DNA from: Schaalia odontolytica
GTDB taxonomy: Bacteria > Actinomycetota > Actinomycetes > Actinomycetales > Actinomycetaceae
Length of the DNA: 64,000 nt
Assembly (NCBI RefSeq): GCF_031191545.1
Contig: NZ_CP133472.1
Coordinates: forward strand, 2,356,001-2,420,000
Direction of reading: 5' to 3'
Numbering within the stretch: the stretch's first letter is position 1; every line of letters starts with the position of its first letter. The position numbers and the translations under genes are program-made. This document shows positions 37,369 to 46,657 of the stretch, in pieces. The notes under the pieces are model-generated. The model saw only the letters and a program-made list of their open reading frames with translations. It was not told the DNA's origin and made no database searches.

Positions 37369-37585
37369 TAGCGTTCGGATGCCTTTCCGCGCGATCGAAG
37401 ACCAGCGCGAGCCGAGTTGACGAATACCTGGCACCGCGTGTCGAGAACAATGCGGAACTCCGGTGGCCAGGCCTTCCGCTGCGAGTATATCTTCGCGCGC
37501 GCTCGCCGACCAGTGCGGCGGCTACGCCTTATGATCAACGATCAACAAGGGCGGGCATGCAGTCACAGCACTGGTCGCCGAGTGG

Positions 37586-38545
37586 TCAGTACTCCTCGAG
37601 CAGTTCGTCCAGCTCGTCGTCGACCAACTCCGCGGACTCGACGGGCTCGGCGCCCTCGGGCAGGGCGCGGGTCGGAGCAGGCAGATCCTCGAGGCGGTCC
37701 GCCACCGGTGCGCCCGGATCGGCGCTGTGGGGACCGCTGCCCTCGGCGGCGTCCAAGCCGGTGACGGCGCCATCGGGGCCGACAATATCGCCGTCCACGT
37801 GGGCAGCGCCGCTGCCGCTCGGGCCGCCGCTGGCCCAATCGGGATCAGTGCCGATGTCGGCGCCACCGGTCCGGTCGGCACTCCCCTGCCCGCCGACTCC
37901 GGCAGTATCGGCACCACCGTCCCCGCCGACGGGGGCTTCCCCGCCGCCAGAACGGTCCGCAGCGCCATCACTGGGCCGATCAGCGCCTGCCGTACCAGCG
38001 TCTCCGGTGTCCCCGGCACCAGCGCCGTCGTCGCCAGCCGCGCCATCGGCCTGCCCAGCCCCCGCCTCGTCGAAGTCCCCGTCGTCCCCGCCGCGCCGCG
38101 CCCACGAGGAGGCGATGTCCTTGCGGATCGCGTCGAGCACCGCGTTGACGAAACGGGGCGAGGCGTCGGTGGAGATCGAACGGACGATGGAGATCGCCTC
38201 GTCGATAACGATGATCGGCGACACCTCGTCGTTCTCGAGCATCTCCCACACCGCCACGCGCATGACTGCAAGGTCGACGGCGGCAATGCGATCCAGGCCG
38301 GGCACGCGAGCGTGCGCCGAGATCAGCGAGTCAATGCGGCGCAGATTGTCCGCCACACCGGCGATGATCTGGATCGAGAACTCCGGGAGCGGAGTCTGAG
38401 CCGCGGTGATGACGCGGCGCTCGCGCAGGAGGTCGCGCAGCACGTCGGGATTAGATCCCATGCCGCGCTGGTCGGCCTCGTAGACGACGTCGGCCGCGCG
38501 CTTGCGGGCCTTGGTGCGCGAGGTGAAGCGGTGCTGCTTCGACAT
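37586..38545 (-). CDS. nusB: Transcription antitermination factor NusB with long acidic C-terminal extension
   Basis: NusB binds boxA RNA with NusE to keep rRNA transcription processive. Residues 1-150 form a normal NusB domain (TKARKRAADVVYEADQRG; DRIAAVDLAVMRVAVWEM; PRFVNAVLDAI). From about 151 to 319 comes a Gly/Ala/Asp-rich low-complexity tail with a defined acidic end (ELVDDELDELLEEY). Relatives are usually 130-200 residues, so the total of 319 is unusual. Its start codon overlaps the efp stop by 1 nt. The frame is intact and the end is non-random, which argues against simple read-through. Confidence 0.92.
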   Translation of the reverse strand: MSKQHRFTSRTKARKRAADVVYEADQRGMGSNPDVLRDLLRERRVITAAQTPLPEFSIQIIAGVADNLRRIDSLISAHARVPGLDRIAAVDLAVMRVAVWEMLENDEVSPIIVIDEAISIVRSISTDASPRFVNAVLDAIRKDIASSWARRGGDDGDFDEAGAGQADGAAGDDGAGAGDTGDAGTAGADRPSDGAADRSGGGEAPVGGDGGADTAGVGGQGSADRTGGADIGTDPDWASGGPSGSGAAHVDGDIVGPDGAVTGLDAAEGSGPHSADPGAPVADRLEDLPAPTRALPEGAEPVESAELVDDELDELLEEY

Positions 38546-39108
38546 TACTCGGTCACGCGACCCGAGTACGAGCCGTCGCGGGTGTCAACCTTGACGCGGG
38601 TGCCTTCCTCCATGAAGAGGGGAACCTGGATCTCGTAGCCGGTCTCGAGCGTCGCGGGCTTGGTGCCGGCGGAAGAACGATCGCCCTGCAGACCGGGCTC
38701 CGTGTGCGTGATCGTCAGAACGACGGTGGCGGGCAGCTCGACGAACAGGACGGTGCCATCGTGCTGGGAGACGATAACGTTCTGGTTCTCCACCATGAAG
38801 TTGCGGGCGTCGCCCACGGTTTCGGCGGGAACGTTGATCTGTTCGTAGGTGGACTGATCCATGAAGACGTAGTCGGTGCCATCCTGGTACAGGTACGTCA
38901 TGTCGCGACGGTCGACGGTCGCGGTCTCGATCTTCAGGCCCGCGTTGAAGGTCTTGTCGACGGTCTTGCCGGACAGGACGTTCTTGATCTTGGTGCGCAC
39001 GAAGGCCGGGCCCTTGCCGGGCTTCACGTGCTGGAATTCGACAACCTGCCAGAGCTGGCCGTCGATCACCATAACCAGGCCGTTCTTCAGATCATTGGTC
39101 GTTGCCAC
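38545..39108 (-). CDS. efp: Elongation factor P
   Basis: EF-P relieves ribosome stalling at polyproline stretches. The 187-residue protein has three OB-like domains and the [12 protein letters not shown] loop whose tip lysine is at the modification site. The KPGKG form occurs in Actinobacteria that use an unmodified or differently modified lysine. It is followed immediately by nusB. Confidence 0.97.
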   Translation of the reverse strand: MATTNDLKNGLVMVIDGQLWQVVEFQHVKPGKGPAFVRTKIKNVLSGKTVDKTFNAGLKIETATVDRRDMTYLYQDGTDYVFMDQSTYEQINVPAETVGDARNFMVENQNVIVSQHDGTVLFVELPATVVLTITHTEPGLQGDRSSAGTKPATLETGYEIQVPLFMEEGTRVKVDTRDGSYSGRVTE

Positions 39109-39132
39109 AGGGGTACCTCACTTGAGAAGGAA

Positions 39133-39657
39133 TCAGTAATCAGGGGTCAGTTTACACGCGCGTGCGACCAAATCCGCGACTTCTTGCGGGGTGCGGTCAC
39201 TCGTATCCACTGTTGTGTCGGCCACGGAGGCGTATGCCTCGCGCGCCTGCTTCATCAGCTGAGTGAGCATGGCACGTGGTGCGCCGAGGCCGACGGAACG
39301 GGGAGCACCCAGTCCTTCTCGGCGCGATACCGCGGAAAGATCGGCACTCAGCTCGATGACTTGCGCACCTTTGTCGCGTGCGCGACGAATTGCCGAGGCA
39401 GTAGTGGGGTCCAGGGGTTGGGAGGCACCGAGCGTGACAATGCCCTCGTCGAGGCCGAGGAGGCGCTCGGCTTCGTCACGCGCGGCGTCGGCAAGGCGAG
39501 GATCGCGCCCGACGATGAGGGTGCGCATCGATGTGCCGAGGCGGGCCTCGACTGCATCGTCCGTCTCGTATACCGGTAGGCCACAGCGCTGGGACAACAG
39601 GCGAGCGACCGTCGACTTACCCGAACCAGTAACGCCGATCAGGACGATCAGGCTCAT
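39133..39657 (-). CDS. Second shikimate kinase-like protein, degenerate active site
   Basis: The 174-residue P-loop protein resembles AroK, with Walker A LIGVTGSGKST (6-16) and a DD pair at 33-34. The shikimate-binding arginine of the FR motif and the GGG loop of true AroK (present in the other gene at 40733) are replaced; the corresponding loop here reads VTLGASQPL. It overlaps aroB by 4 nt and fills the place where M. tuberculosis has aroD. It may be a nucleoside or small-molecule kinase derived from AroK, or a regulatory pseudo-kinase. The gene is intact and translationally coupled. Confidence 0.8.
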   Translation of the reverse strand: MSLIVLIGVTGSGKSTVARLLSQRCGLPVYETDDAVEARLGTSMRTLIVGRDPRLADAARDEAERLLGLDEGIVTLGASQPLDPTTASAIRRARDKGAQVIELSADLSAVSRREGLGAPRSVGLGAPRAMLTQLMKQAREAYASVADTTVDTSDRTPQEVADLVARACKLTPDY

Positions 39658-40736
39658 GCTCCGATTCCGATCTGTCGAGCGGGACCGGACAACTCCACGG
39701 GATCCACGGCAACGGTACCCGGGTGGGCGATGCCATCGAGAAGAACGAAGCGCAGGATGCCGCGCCGCACCTTCTTGTCAGAGAGCATGATGCGTGTCAG
39801 TTCGTCCAGGGTGCTGCCCGCGTAGCGGGTCGGCAGGCCAACACGAGCGAAGAGTTCGTCGTGCGCAGCGACCTCGTCCGCGCTCAGCTGCCCCCGCCCC
39901 CGAGCGAGTCGCGCAGCGAAGCAGCAGCCGACGGCTACGGCATCGCCATGGCGCCAGGTGTAATTGTTCGCACGCTCAATCGCGTGGGCGAGGGTATGTC
40001 CGTAGTTGAGAATCTCCCTCAGGCCGCCTTCCGTCAGATCCGCGGAGACGACGCGGGCCTTCACGGCGATCGCGCGAGTCGTGATGTCCGCGAGCTGGGG
40101 GCTATCGGAGCGCAGGAGTTCCTTCGGATCCGTTGCCTGGACGATACGGAGAATCTCCGGGTCCGCGATGAAACCGCACTTGATGACTTCTGCGGCTCCG
40201 GCGGCCAGATCAGGGGCGGGCAGACTGTCGAGGAGATCCATGTCGGCGATCACGAAGGCCGCCGGGTAGAACGAACCGACCAGGTTCTTCCCCACCGATG
40301 TGTTGATGCCCGTCTTTCCCCCGACTGCTGCGTCGACCATCGCGAGCAGCGTCGTGGGAACATTGATGAGGGTGATGCCGCGCAGCCACGTGGCGGCGAC
40401 GAAACCCGCCATATCGGTGGTCGCTCCCCCGCCCATAGCGACGATTGCATCTTTACGCCCGAGCTGCAGGCGCCCGCACTCATCCCACAGTGATGCGACG
40501 ACATCGATCGTTTTACCCGCTTCGGCATCGGGGTGGTCGGCCGTGGAGGCCTCGATCCCCTGTTCGCGCAGGTACTCAGCCAGAGACTGCGCACGCTGCG
40601 CAAGCGGCCTCGCGTGAATGATGAGCACCCTGGTGGCGGCCTCGTCAAGTGCGTCGCGGATCGGTTCAAAACCGAGCCCGTGCCCGATGGTGATGGTCGA
40701 CGGATGCTCTCCGGTGACGTGAATAGACGTGCTCAT
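39654..40736 (-). CDS. aroB: 3-Dehydroquinate synthase
   Basis: AroB is the NAD- and zinc-dependent second enzyme of the shikimate pathway. The 360-residue protein contains AMGGGATTDMAGFVAAT, the substrate/NAD segment INVPTTLLAMVDAAVGGKTG and the zinc-ligand blocks GHTLAHAIE and WRHGDAVAVG. It is coupled by 4-nt overlaps to aroK upstream and the aroK-like gene downstream. Confidence 0.96.
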   Translation of the reverse strand: MSTSIHVTGEHPSTITIGHGLGFEPIRDALDEAATRVLIIHARPLAQRAQSLAEYLREQGIEASTADHPDAEAGKTIDVVASLWDECGRLQLGRKDAIVAMGGGATTDMAGFVAATWLRGITLINVPTTLLAMVDAAVGGKTGINTSVGKNLVGSFYPAAFVIADMDLLDSLPAPDLAAGAAEVIKCGFIADPEILRIVQATDPKELLRSDSPQLADITTRAIAVKARVVSADLTEGGLREILNYGHTLAHAIERANNYTWRHGDAVAVGCCFAARLARGRGQLSADEVAAHDELFARVGLPTRYAGSTLDELTRIMLSDKKVRRGILRFVLLDGIAHPGTVAVDPVELSGPARQIGIGA

Positions 40737-41242
40737 GAGTGCTCCAACTCCTGTGCGATAGCGGACACGACGTCCTCAACGGGGCCAGGCCCGGATTCGA
40801 CGATAATGGTGGCGACGGCACGGTAATGGGGCTCACGCTCGGCGCGCAGGCGCGCGAGGGTCCCGGAGGGGTCGCGTGCCAGCAGCGGTCGATGCGTCTT
40901 CGAAGCGGTGCGACGAACAAGCTCATCGTGAGGCGCATCGATATAGATGACGGTGTGCCCGGACAGGAGCTCGCGAACGGCGGGGGTCTGTGCGGCTCCT
41001 CCGCCGAGGGACACGACGCCCTCAGCCCTGAGTGCGGCCGCGACCGCCTCGGTTTCCAACGCACGAAAAGCGCATTCGCCGTCGGTCGCGAAGATGTCTG
41101 CGATCGGACGGCCCGCACGTTCGACGATGAGCGCATCCGTGTCGATATGTGCGATGCCGAGACGATCGGCTAACAGACGACCAACCTTCGACTTGCCTGC
41201 GCCGGGCAGGCCGATGAGGACGACCGGCCCCCGAGTGCTCAT
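40733..41242 (-). CDS. aroK: Shikimate kinase
   Basis: This 169-residue enzyme phosphorylates shikimate. The full set of functional motifs is present: Walker A IGLPGAGKSKVG (10-21), DTD at 34-36, the substrate arginine in CAFRALE (R60), GGG at 80-82 and the lid RPLLARDP. It is therefore the working enzyme, unlike the paralogue two genes downstream. The ATG overlaps the aroC stop by 4 nt. Confidence 0.95.
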   Translation of the reverse strand: MSTRGPVVLIGLPGAGKSKVGRLLADRLGIAHIDTDALIVERAGRPIADIFATDGECAFRALETEAVAAALRAEGVVSLGGGAAQTPAVRELLSGHTVIYIDAPHDELVRRTASKTHRPLLARDPSGTLARLRAEREPHYRAVATIIVESGPGPVEDVVSAIAQELEHS

Positions 41243-42450
41243 GCTCGCTCCCCCACCACTGCGAGGTATGCCTCCAGATTCCTGCGCATCTCACCGACGG
41301 AACGGCCACCCGCATGATCCGACAGGGCGTCCGCCAGGACGAGTGCCACCTCAGCCTGCGCGATCACCGCTCCGGGAACGACCTGGCACGTGTCGGAGCG
41401 CTGGTGCAGGCCCACGGCTTCCTCACCGGTCGCCAGATCGACGCTGCGCAGGGCGCGCGGGACAGTCGAAATCGGCTTGAACGCGGCACGCGTGACGATC
41501 GGAGCACCGTTGGAAGTACCGCCCTCAATGCCACCAGCGTGGTTGGAGGTTCGGGTCAGGTGGCCGTCCTCGCCGCGCACGATCTCATCGTGAGCCGTGG
41601 AACCGAGGAGGGCGGCCTGCGCGAATCCGTCGCCGATCTCAACGCCCTTCACCGACTGGATCGACATCAGGGCACCAGCCAGGCGAGCGTCAAGGCGCTC
41701 GCGCGCGGTCACGTGGCTCCCCAGGCCCACCGGAACGTCGTAGGCAACGACTTCCGCGACCCCACCAATCGTGTCTCCCGCCTGCTTGGCAGCATCGACG
41801 GCACCCTCAAAACGGGCATTATCGTTCACGTCGAGCGTACGCATCGACGCCTCGCACAGCGCGGCCTCATCGGCGGGGGTGGGAAGCGACGAGGCCGTGG
41901 TATGCTCCGCACCGACGGAGACGACGTGGGAAACGAGACGAACGCCTGCCACCTGATCGAGCAGAGCCTCCGCCAAGACACCGAGAGCAACGCGCGCGGC
42001 GGTCTCGCGCGCGCTCGCGCGCTCGAGGATGGGGCGCGCCTCCGCCACATCGTAGGACAGCATTCCGGGAAGATCCGCATGCCCCGGACGGGGCCGCGTC
42101 AGCGGTCGGTTTCGTGCGATCTCGCGTTCATCCCCCGTTCCCGCGTCGATGAGCAGGGCAGAAGGATCGACGGGATCCGCGCTCATAACGGTTTCCCACT
42201 TGGGCCATTCGGAATTACCGATGCGAATGGCGACGGGAGCGCCGGTTGTGAGTCCGTGACGCACACCTGCAAGGATCGAGACCTCGTCGGCCTCGAATTT
42301 CTGGCGCGCCCCACGGCCATAGCCCAGGCGGCGACGCGCAAGCCCGCGGCGTAAATCCTCGGTACTCACCTGCAGGCCGGAAGGAAGCCCCTCAATCGTG
42401 GCAATCAGTGCGGGCCCGTGCGACTCTCCAGCCGTCATCCATCTCAGCAT
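41239..42450 (-). CDS. aroC: Chorismate synthase
   Basis: AroC makes chorismate with reduced FMN. The 403-residue protein shows TAGESHGPAL near the N-terminus, RPRPGHADLPG and RASARETAARVALG in the middle, and SNHAGGIEGGTSNG and DTCQVVPGAVIAQAE toward the end. It leads the aroC-aroK-aroB-(aroK-like) group. Its dependence on FMN makes the flavin importer elsewhere in the window indirectly relevant. Confidence 0.97.
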   Translation of the reverse strand: MLRWMTAGESHGPALIATIEGLPSGLQVSTEDLRRGLARRRLGYGRGARQKFEADEVSILAGVRHGLTTGAPVAIRIGNSEWPKWETVMSADPVDPSALLIDAGTGDEREIARNRPLTRPRPGHADLPGMLSYDVAEARPILERASARETAARVALGVLAEALLDQVAGVRLVSHVVSVGAEHTTASSLPTPADEAALCEASMRTLDVNDNARFEGAVDAAKQAGDTIGGVAEVVAYDVPVGLGSHVTARERLDARLAGALMSIQSVKGVEIGDGFAQAALLGSTAHDEIVRGEDGHLTRTSNHAGGIEGGTSNGAPIVTRAAFKPISTVPRALRSVDLATGEEAVGLHQRSDTCQVVPGAVIAQAEVALVLADALSDHAGGRSVGEMRRNLEAYLAVVGERA

Positions 42451-42510
42451 GTCTCCCAGTGTCCCACACGCGATGTTGCTGTCGCCCGCCGGCTCTCACG
42501 GGATGAACTC

Positions 42511-43551
42511 TCAGGACTGAGGGTCGGTGTTCCCATCCGTGGAAGTACCCGGCTCCGTACCGAGAATATCGATGACAACGCAGAGCGTGTCGTCGCCCGC
42601 GGCAAGATCCGGCGGAATCGTGATCGCCAAACGAGATCCGACCTTCTGATCGACGAGCGCGTTGGACAGGCCCTTCATCGCGGTATTGAGGTTCACGACT
42701 GCGGGCACTCCCGTCTCCCAGGTGGACACGCGTACGACACCGTCCGTCCAACCAACAACCGTGAACTGGGCAACGACACGGTCGTCCTCGTGGACCTGGA
42801 CGCCGTCGCCCTTGATCAGTGTCTGGGTGGTGACGCCACCGGGCAGAGTTGCGATATGGCTGATAAGCGGCCCCTCCGGGCTCATCTCGACGCTCATCGG
42901 ACCAACGGTGGCGTCAACCGACCTGCCCGTTGCGATCGACGGCAAAATATCGACGACGTCGATCTCCATCGCGTTGGGAGAGCCGTCGCCTGTCGTGATG
43001 GTACGCAATGCCAGGATGCGCGAGCCTTCGCGCTTGCCGGTGACCAGCATGGCGAGCTCCGAGCTGATCTGATCTGAACCGATGATGCCCAGGCTCATTT
43101 GGGGACGACCCGACTCTGACAGCATGCGCCCGCTGGCGGCGTCAAAAGCAGTGATCGCGACGAGCACGGGAGAGCCCTCCGTGATTTCACGACCGTTACC
43201 CTCTTCGATAACACGAGCCTTAAATCCGTCGATATCCAGCGGTGCCTTAATGTCGATCGTGGGGGTGGCACCGACGCGACCAGACACCGCCACGCGGTCA
43301 AAGAGCGGAAGGGTCGTCGACTGCGTTGATGCCTCGGGAGCCACCGCCGCTTCATCGACAGCAGCGGGCTTGATCGCCCACCAGGTCAGACCGCCGCACG
43401 CAGCGACGATGACGAGCACCAACGCGATCCGCAGAAAGAGACCACCGCGCGAAGACCCCTTCGAGCGCGATGCCCGCGCGGCGGCGCGTTGCGACGAACC
43501 CTTCACGCGGCGCGCGGTGGGCGAATCGGAAGTCGAGGACTCGTTGCTCAT
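42511..43551 (-). CDS. Membrane-anchored FKBP-type peptidyl-prolyl isomerase
   Basis: The 346-residue protein has a basic cytoplasmic N-terminus, one membrane anchor (ALVLVIVAACGGLTWWAI) and two tandem FKBP-like domains. The second ends with VVAQFTVVGWTDGVVRVSTW and VDQKVGSRLAITIPPDLAAG, matching the actinobacterial FkpA-like pattern; the first is more diverged. It would act on exported proteins. FKBP genes next to pafA are frequent in Actinobacteria; here it overlaps pafA by 4 nt. Confidence 0.85.
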   Translation of the reverse strand: MSNESSTSDSPTARRVKGSSQRAAARASRSKGSSRGGLFLRIALVLVIVAACGGLTWWAIKPAAVDEAAVAPEASTQSTTLPLFDRVAVSGRVGATPTIDIKAPLDIDGFKARVIEEGNGREITEGSPVLVAITAFDAASGRMLSESGRPQMSLGIIGSDQISSELAMLVTGKREGSRILALRTITTGDGSPNAMEIDVVDILPSIATGRSVDATVGPMSVEMSPEGPLISHIATLPGGVTTQTLIKGDGVQVHEDDRVVAQFTVVGWTDGVVRVSTWETGVPAVVNLNTAMKGLSNALVDQKVGSRLAITIPPDLAAGDDTLCVVIDILGTEPGTSTDGNTDPQS

Positions 43552-44933
43552 GCGGGAATCGTAGGAGACGAAGCATCGATCTGCGCGATGAGGGCGTCGA
43601 CGCGCGTGTCGGTGGTGGCGAGAGGATCCTGCAGAGACAACGGTATCGCCGATCCCTCGTCGAGGCGCACGTGCACCCAGTCGACGCTCAGATCGGCTCG
43701 CGCGTCCTCGGCGGCGGCGATGACGCGACCTCGTAACGCTGCGCGGGTCGTGGTGGGCGGAGCCTCCTGCGCGCGGCGCACGCCTTCGACGTCTGTGAGG
43801 CGCCGCATCAGGCCGGCGCGCTCCATCCGTTCGCGTAGGCCATCGGCCGTGATCTCCGAGTAAGACAGTTCGAGCCGGGCTACGCGAGGATCGGCAAGGG
43901 TAGCGCCGCTACGCGCACAGTACGACGTGAGCAGCTTGCGTTTGATGGCAATATCGAGCTCGGTGTCGATCCCGCTCCAGTCACCGCTGGAGATCGCATC
44001 CAGTCCCCTGTCCCACAGGTCGACGACGTACGAACGCATGGGGTCGAGGTCGGCGAGTGCGATCCGCGCGAGGACGCGTTCGCGAATCTCACGCTGCATC
44101 GCCACCGCGGTGGTCGTCCTGCCGTTAGCAAGCTCGATGGTGGCGGAACCGCTCAGGTCTGCGTTGATTTCACGAATGGCACGCATGGGGTCGGCGAGTG
44201 CCAGGTCTGCGATCTGAAGCCCGTCCTCGATCGCGTGGATGAGGAGCTCCGTCATGCCGACCTTCAGGGCAGTGGTGGGTTCAGCGACGTTGGTGTCGCC
44301 GACGATGACGTGCATGCGTCGGTATGCGCCGGAGTCAGCCAACGCCTCGTCGCGGGTGTTGATGATAGGCCGCGAACGGGTCGTCGCGGATGAAACGGCA
44401 TCCCACATCTGGTCGGCACGCTGGGAGAACTGCAGGCGCGGCGCGGCCGCGGTGGTGTTGATCCACCCGTTTCCGACCAAGATCTGACGGGTCACAAAGA
44501 AAGCGACGAGAGCGTCGGCGACTTGCCGGAAGTCTCGGCGCCGATGCAGCAGATAGTTCTCGTGGCACCCGTAAGAGTTGCCCTGCGAATCGAGGTTGTT
44601 ACGGAAGAGGTGCAGCCGCAGATCAGTACCGAGCTCCGAGAGCGCGTTGTCGGCCTGTGTCGCCAGGTCAGCGAGCATGGAGGAGCCGGCGCGGTCCTGT
44701 TCCAGAAGGTCCTCGAGGCGATCGCATTCCGCGGTCGCATACTCGGGGTGAGCGCCGACGTCAAGGTACAGGCGTCCTCCGTTGCGCAGAAAGAGATTCG
44801 AGGACCGCCCCTGGTGCAGAAGCGGCTCGAAAAGCTGGCGCGCGGCGTGCTCGGCATCCATCGGCGTGGCACCGCTGGGGGACGCGGCCGTCAGCCCATA
44901 CTCCGTCTCGATGCCGAAGACTCGACGCCTCAC
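43548..44933 (-). CDS. pafA: Pup-protein ligase PafA
   Basis: PafA attaches Pup through its C-terminal glutamate to lysines of target proteins using ATP. The 461-residue product has the glutamine-synthetase-like metal site at the start (RRRVFGIETEYGLT), the HPEYATAECDRLEDLLE block with ATP-site acidic residues, NNLDSQGNSYGCHENYL and SRPIINTRDEALAD. The GTG at 44933 was chosen because it begins 1 nt after the pup stop and matches the family N-terminus. prcB and prcA, normally between pup and pafA in proteasome-bearing species, are absent. Confidence 0.95.
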   Translation of the reverse strand: MRRRVFGIETEYGLTAASPSGATPMDAEHAARQLFEPLLHQGRSSNLFLRNGGRLYLDVGAHPEYATAECDRLEDLLEQDRAGSSMLADLATQADNALSELGTDLRLHLFRNNLDSQGNSYGCHENYLLHRRRDFRQVADALVAFFVTRQILVGNGWINTTAAAPRLQFSQRADQMWDAVSSATTRSRPIINTRDEALADSGAYRRMHVIVGDTNVAEPTTALKVGMTELLIHAIEDGLQIADLALADPMRAIREINADLSGSATIELANGRTTTAVAMQREIRERVLARIALADLDPMRSYVVDLWDRGLDAISSGDWSGIDTELDIAIKRKLLTSYCARSGATLADPRVARLELSYSEITADGLRERMERAGLMRRLTDVEGVRRAQEAPPTTTRAALRGRVIAAAEDARADLSVDWVHVRLDEGSAIPLSLQDPLATTDTRVDALIAQIDASSPTIPA

Positions 44934-44934
44934 C

Positions 44935-45111
44935 TCACTGGCCGCCCTTCTGGACGAATCCCTGCACGAACGCTTCAGCATTGGTTTCGAGGACGGAGTC
45001 GATCTCGTCGAGGAGAGAGTCAATCGATGAGGTGCGTGCCTGCACCTGGCCGCCGCTTTCGAGCGCGTCGTCGATTGGGCTGGCTCCGCCTGCAAAAATC
45101 TGATTCGACAT
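44935..45111 (-). CDS. pup: Prokaryotic ubiquitin-like protein Pup
   Basis: Pup is a 58-residue, intrinsically disordered modifier. The C-terminal half carries the helical Mpa-binding segment SLLDEIDSVLETNAEAFVQG and ends in QKGGQ, so Dop must deamidate the last glutamine before ligation. The N-terminal part is shorter than in mycobacteria and lacks their Asp/Gly-rich stretch. The start is the ATG at 45111; an ATG 18 nt earlier would add MKVKRT. Confidence 0.95.
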   Translation of the reverse strand: MSNQIFAGGASPIDDALESGGQVQARTSSIDSLLDEIDSVLETNAEAFVQGFVQKGGQ

Positions 45112-45136
45112 AGTTCGTTTCACTTTCATTCGTCGG

Positions 45137-46657
45137 TTATCGGGTCGAGGTGTCGCGAGCGTCGGCGATCGGGAAGCGGACAAGATCTCCCTCTCCGGGA
45201 TCGAAGACGAGGGATGACCACGACGCCTTGACGAGGTCTGGGTGATTGGCGACCGCCCACCCACGCACGTGCGCACGAGTGTTGGTCGGGGCAACATCGG
45301 CCGCGCGCTCGACCTCCTCGTCGGTGACCAGGCGCGTGACCATACCGGCCCGTGCGAGGCGATAGACGAGGCCGTGGCTGGGACGCAGGTCCGACCACTG
45401 CAGGTCGATGGCCGCCAGACGTGGGTCGTTCCACTCCAGCCCGGCGCGTTCCTTCTGGCGTTTGACCAGCTGGTACTTTCCCACCCATTCGACGTCGGAC
45501 GCGACGGAGAACAAGTCGTTGCGCATGCGGTCCAGAACAGACTGCCACAGGCGAAGGATCTCCCGGTCCGCCTCGGTCGGGGTCGTCCCCGTCTCCTCGA
45601 AGGTGTCCAGAACGAGGTCGAGGTAGACCTGCTGAAGCTCAGCGGCAGTGTAGGAGCCGCCCGCCGTTGGGACCTTGTAGTCGAGATCGGGGTGATGGGA
45701 GACGTTCCAGGTTTCTTGCACCGGATCGTCCATGACGATGGAATCCCAGCGCAGATCCGTGCCCTGCTCGATCGCCCACAAGACCAGCGATGTCGTTCCG
45801 AAGCGGAGGAAGGCTGACACGTCGAACATGTTGCCGTCACCCCCGATCACGTGGAGACGGCGGAACTGCGCCGGATTCGCGTGAGGCTCATCGCGCGTAT
45901 TGATGATCGGTCGGTTGAAGGTCGTCTCCAGTCCGACCTCGTTCTCGACGAAGTCGGCGCGCTGAGACATCTGGAAGCCGGGAACCTGGCTCTTTTGACC
46001 GCGCCCGACGCGGCCCGCGCCGCAGATCACCGGGCGCGTCACCATGAACGGAGTGAGGCCGCGAACGATCGCATCAAGGTCGGTGATGCGGGGCATCTGG
46101 TAGTTTTCGTGCGTGCCATAGGCTGCGCCCTTGCCGTCGGTGTTGTTCTTTACCAGAACGATGGGCGCTTCGCCCTGCACTTCGAGACGAGCCATGGCGC
46201 GCTGTGCAATCACCTCCCCGGCACGATCCCACAGAAGGGTGTCACGGGCACCGATCGTCTCAGGAGCGGAGTACTCGGGGTGAGCATGATCGACGTAGAG
46301 ACGCGCGCCGTTGGTCAAGACGGCCGTCGTCGCGGCGGGGAGGGCCAGCTCCTCGGGCGTCGGACGGGCGATGCGCTCGGAACCGCCCGACGGTGCCAGG
46401 TGATACGGGTCGTCTGTCAGGAGTGAGGGGTCCGCGGCCGCACGCGACATGCGCATACCGCGCAGGTCGTTGAGAGGGTCTTCGCCCGTATAGTCCCATC
46501 GCACGACGCCTGCCCCCTCGGAGGGCGTACCAACACGGCTGATCTCGCCATAGGTGGTCACGACTTTCGTCGACAGCGCAATTGGGTTCGCCCAGGCGTC
46601 GCCGGGACGGTAGACGCCGTACTCTGTCTCGGTACCGATAATGCGTTCGCTGCTCAT
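45137..46657 (-). CDS. dop: Deamidase/depupylase Dop
   Basis: Dop converts the C-terminal glutamine of Pup to glutamate and removes Pup from substrates. The 506-residue protein is a paralogue of PafA with IIGTETEYGVYRP at the start, NNTDGKGAAYGTHENYQMPR and FNRPIINTRDEPHANPAQFR. The insertion between the first strands (YGEISRVGTPSEGAGVVRWD) corresponds to the Dop-specific loop. It overlaps mpa by 4 nt and precedes pup by 25 nt. Confidence 0.95.
   Translation of the reverse strand: MSSERIIGTETEYGVYRPGDAWANPIALSTKVVTTYGEISRVGTPSEGAGVVRWDYTGEDPLNDLRGMRMSRAAADPSLLTDDPYHLAPSGGSERIARPTPEELALPAATTAVLTNGARLYVDHAHPEYSAPETIGARDTLLWDRAGEVIAQRAMARLEVQGEAPIVLVKNNTDGKGAAYGTHENYQMPRITDLDAIVRGLTPFMVTRPVICGAGRVGRGQKSQVPGFQMSQRADFVENEVGLETTFNRPIINTRDEPHANPAQFRRLHVIGGDGNMFDVSAFLRFGTTSLVLWAIEQGTDLRWDSIVMDDPVQETWNVSHHPDLDYKVPTAGGSYTAAELQQVYLDLVLDTFEETGTTPTEADREILRLWQSVLDRMRNDLFSVASDVEWVGKYQLVKRQKERAGLEWNDPRLAAIDLQWSDLRPSHGLVYRLARAGMVTRLVTDEEVERAADVAPTNTRAHVRGWAVANHPDLVKASWSSLVFDPGEGDLVRFPIADARDTSTR

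Noticed and set aside
33734-37434. Prophage or integrative element
   Set aside because: No integrase, transposase, tRNA-associated repeat or phage structural gene is present.
37522-38286. A 254-codon minus-strand frame overlapping nusB
   Set aside because: It is an alternative frame of the low-complexity nusB tail, Arg/Ser/Pro-rich, without a start signal.
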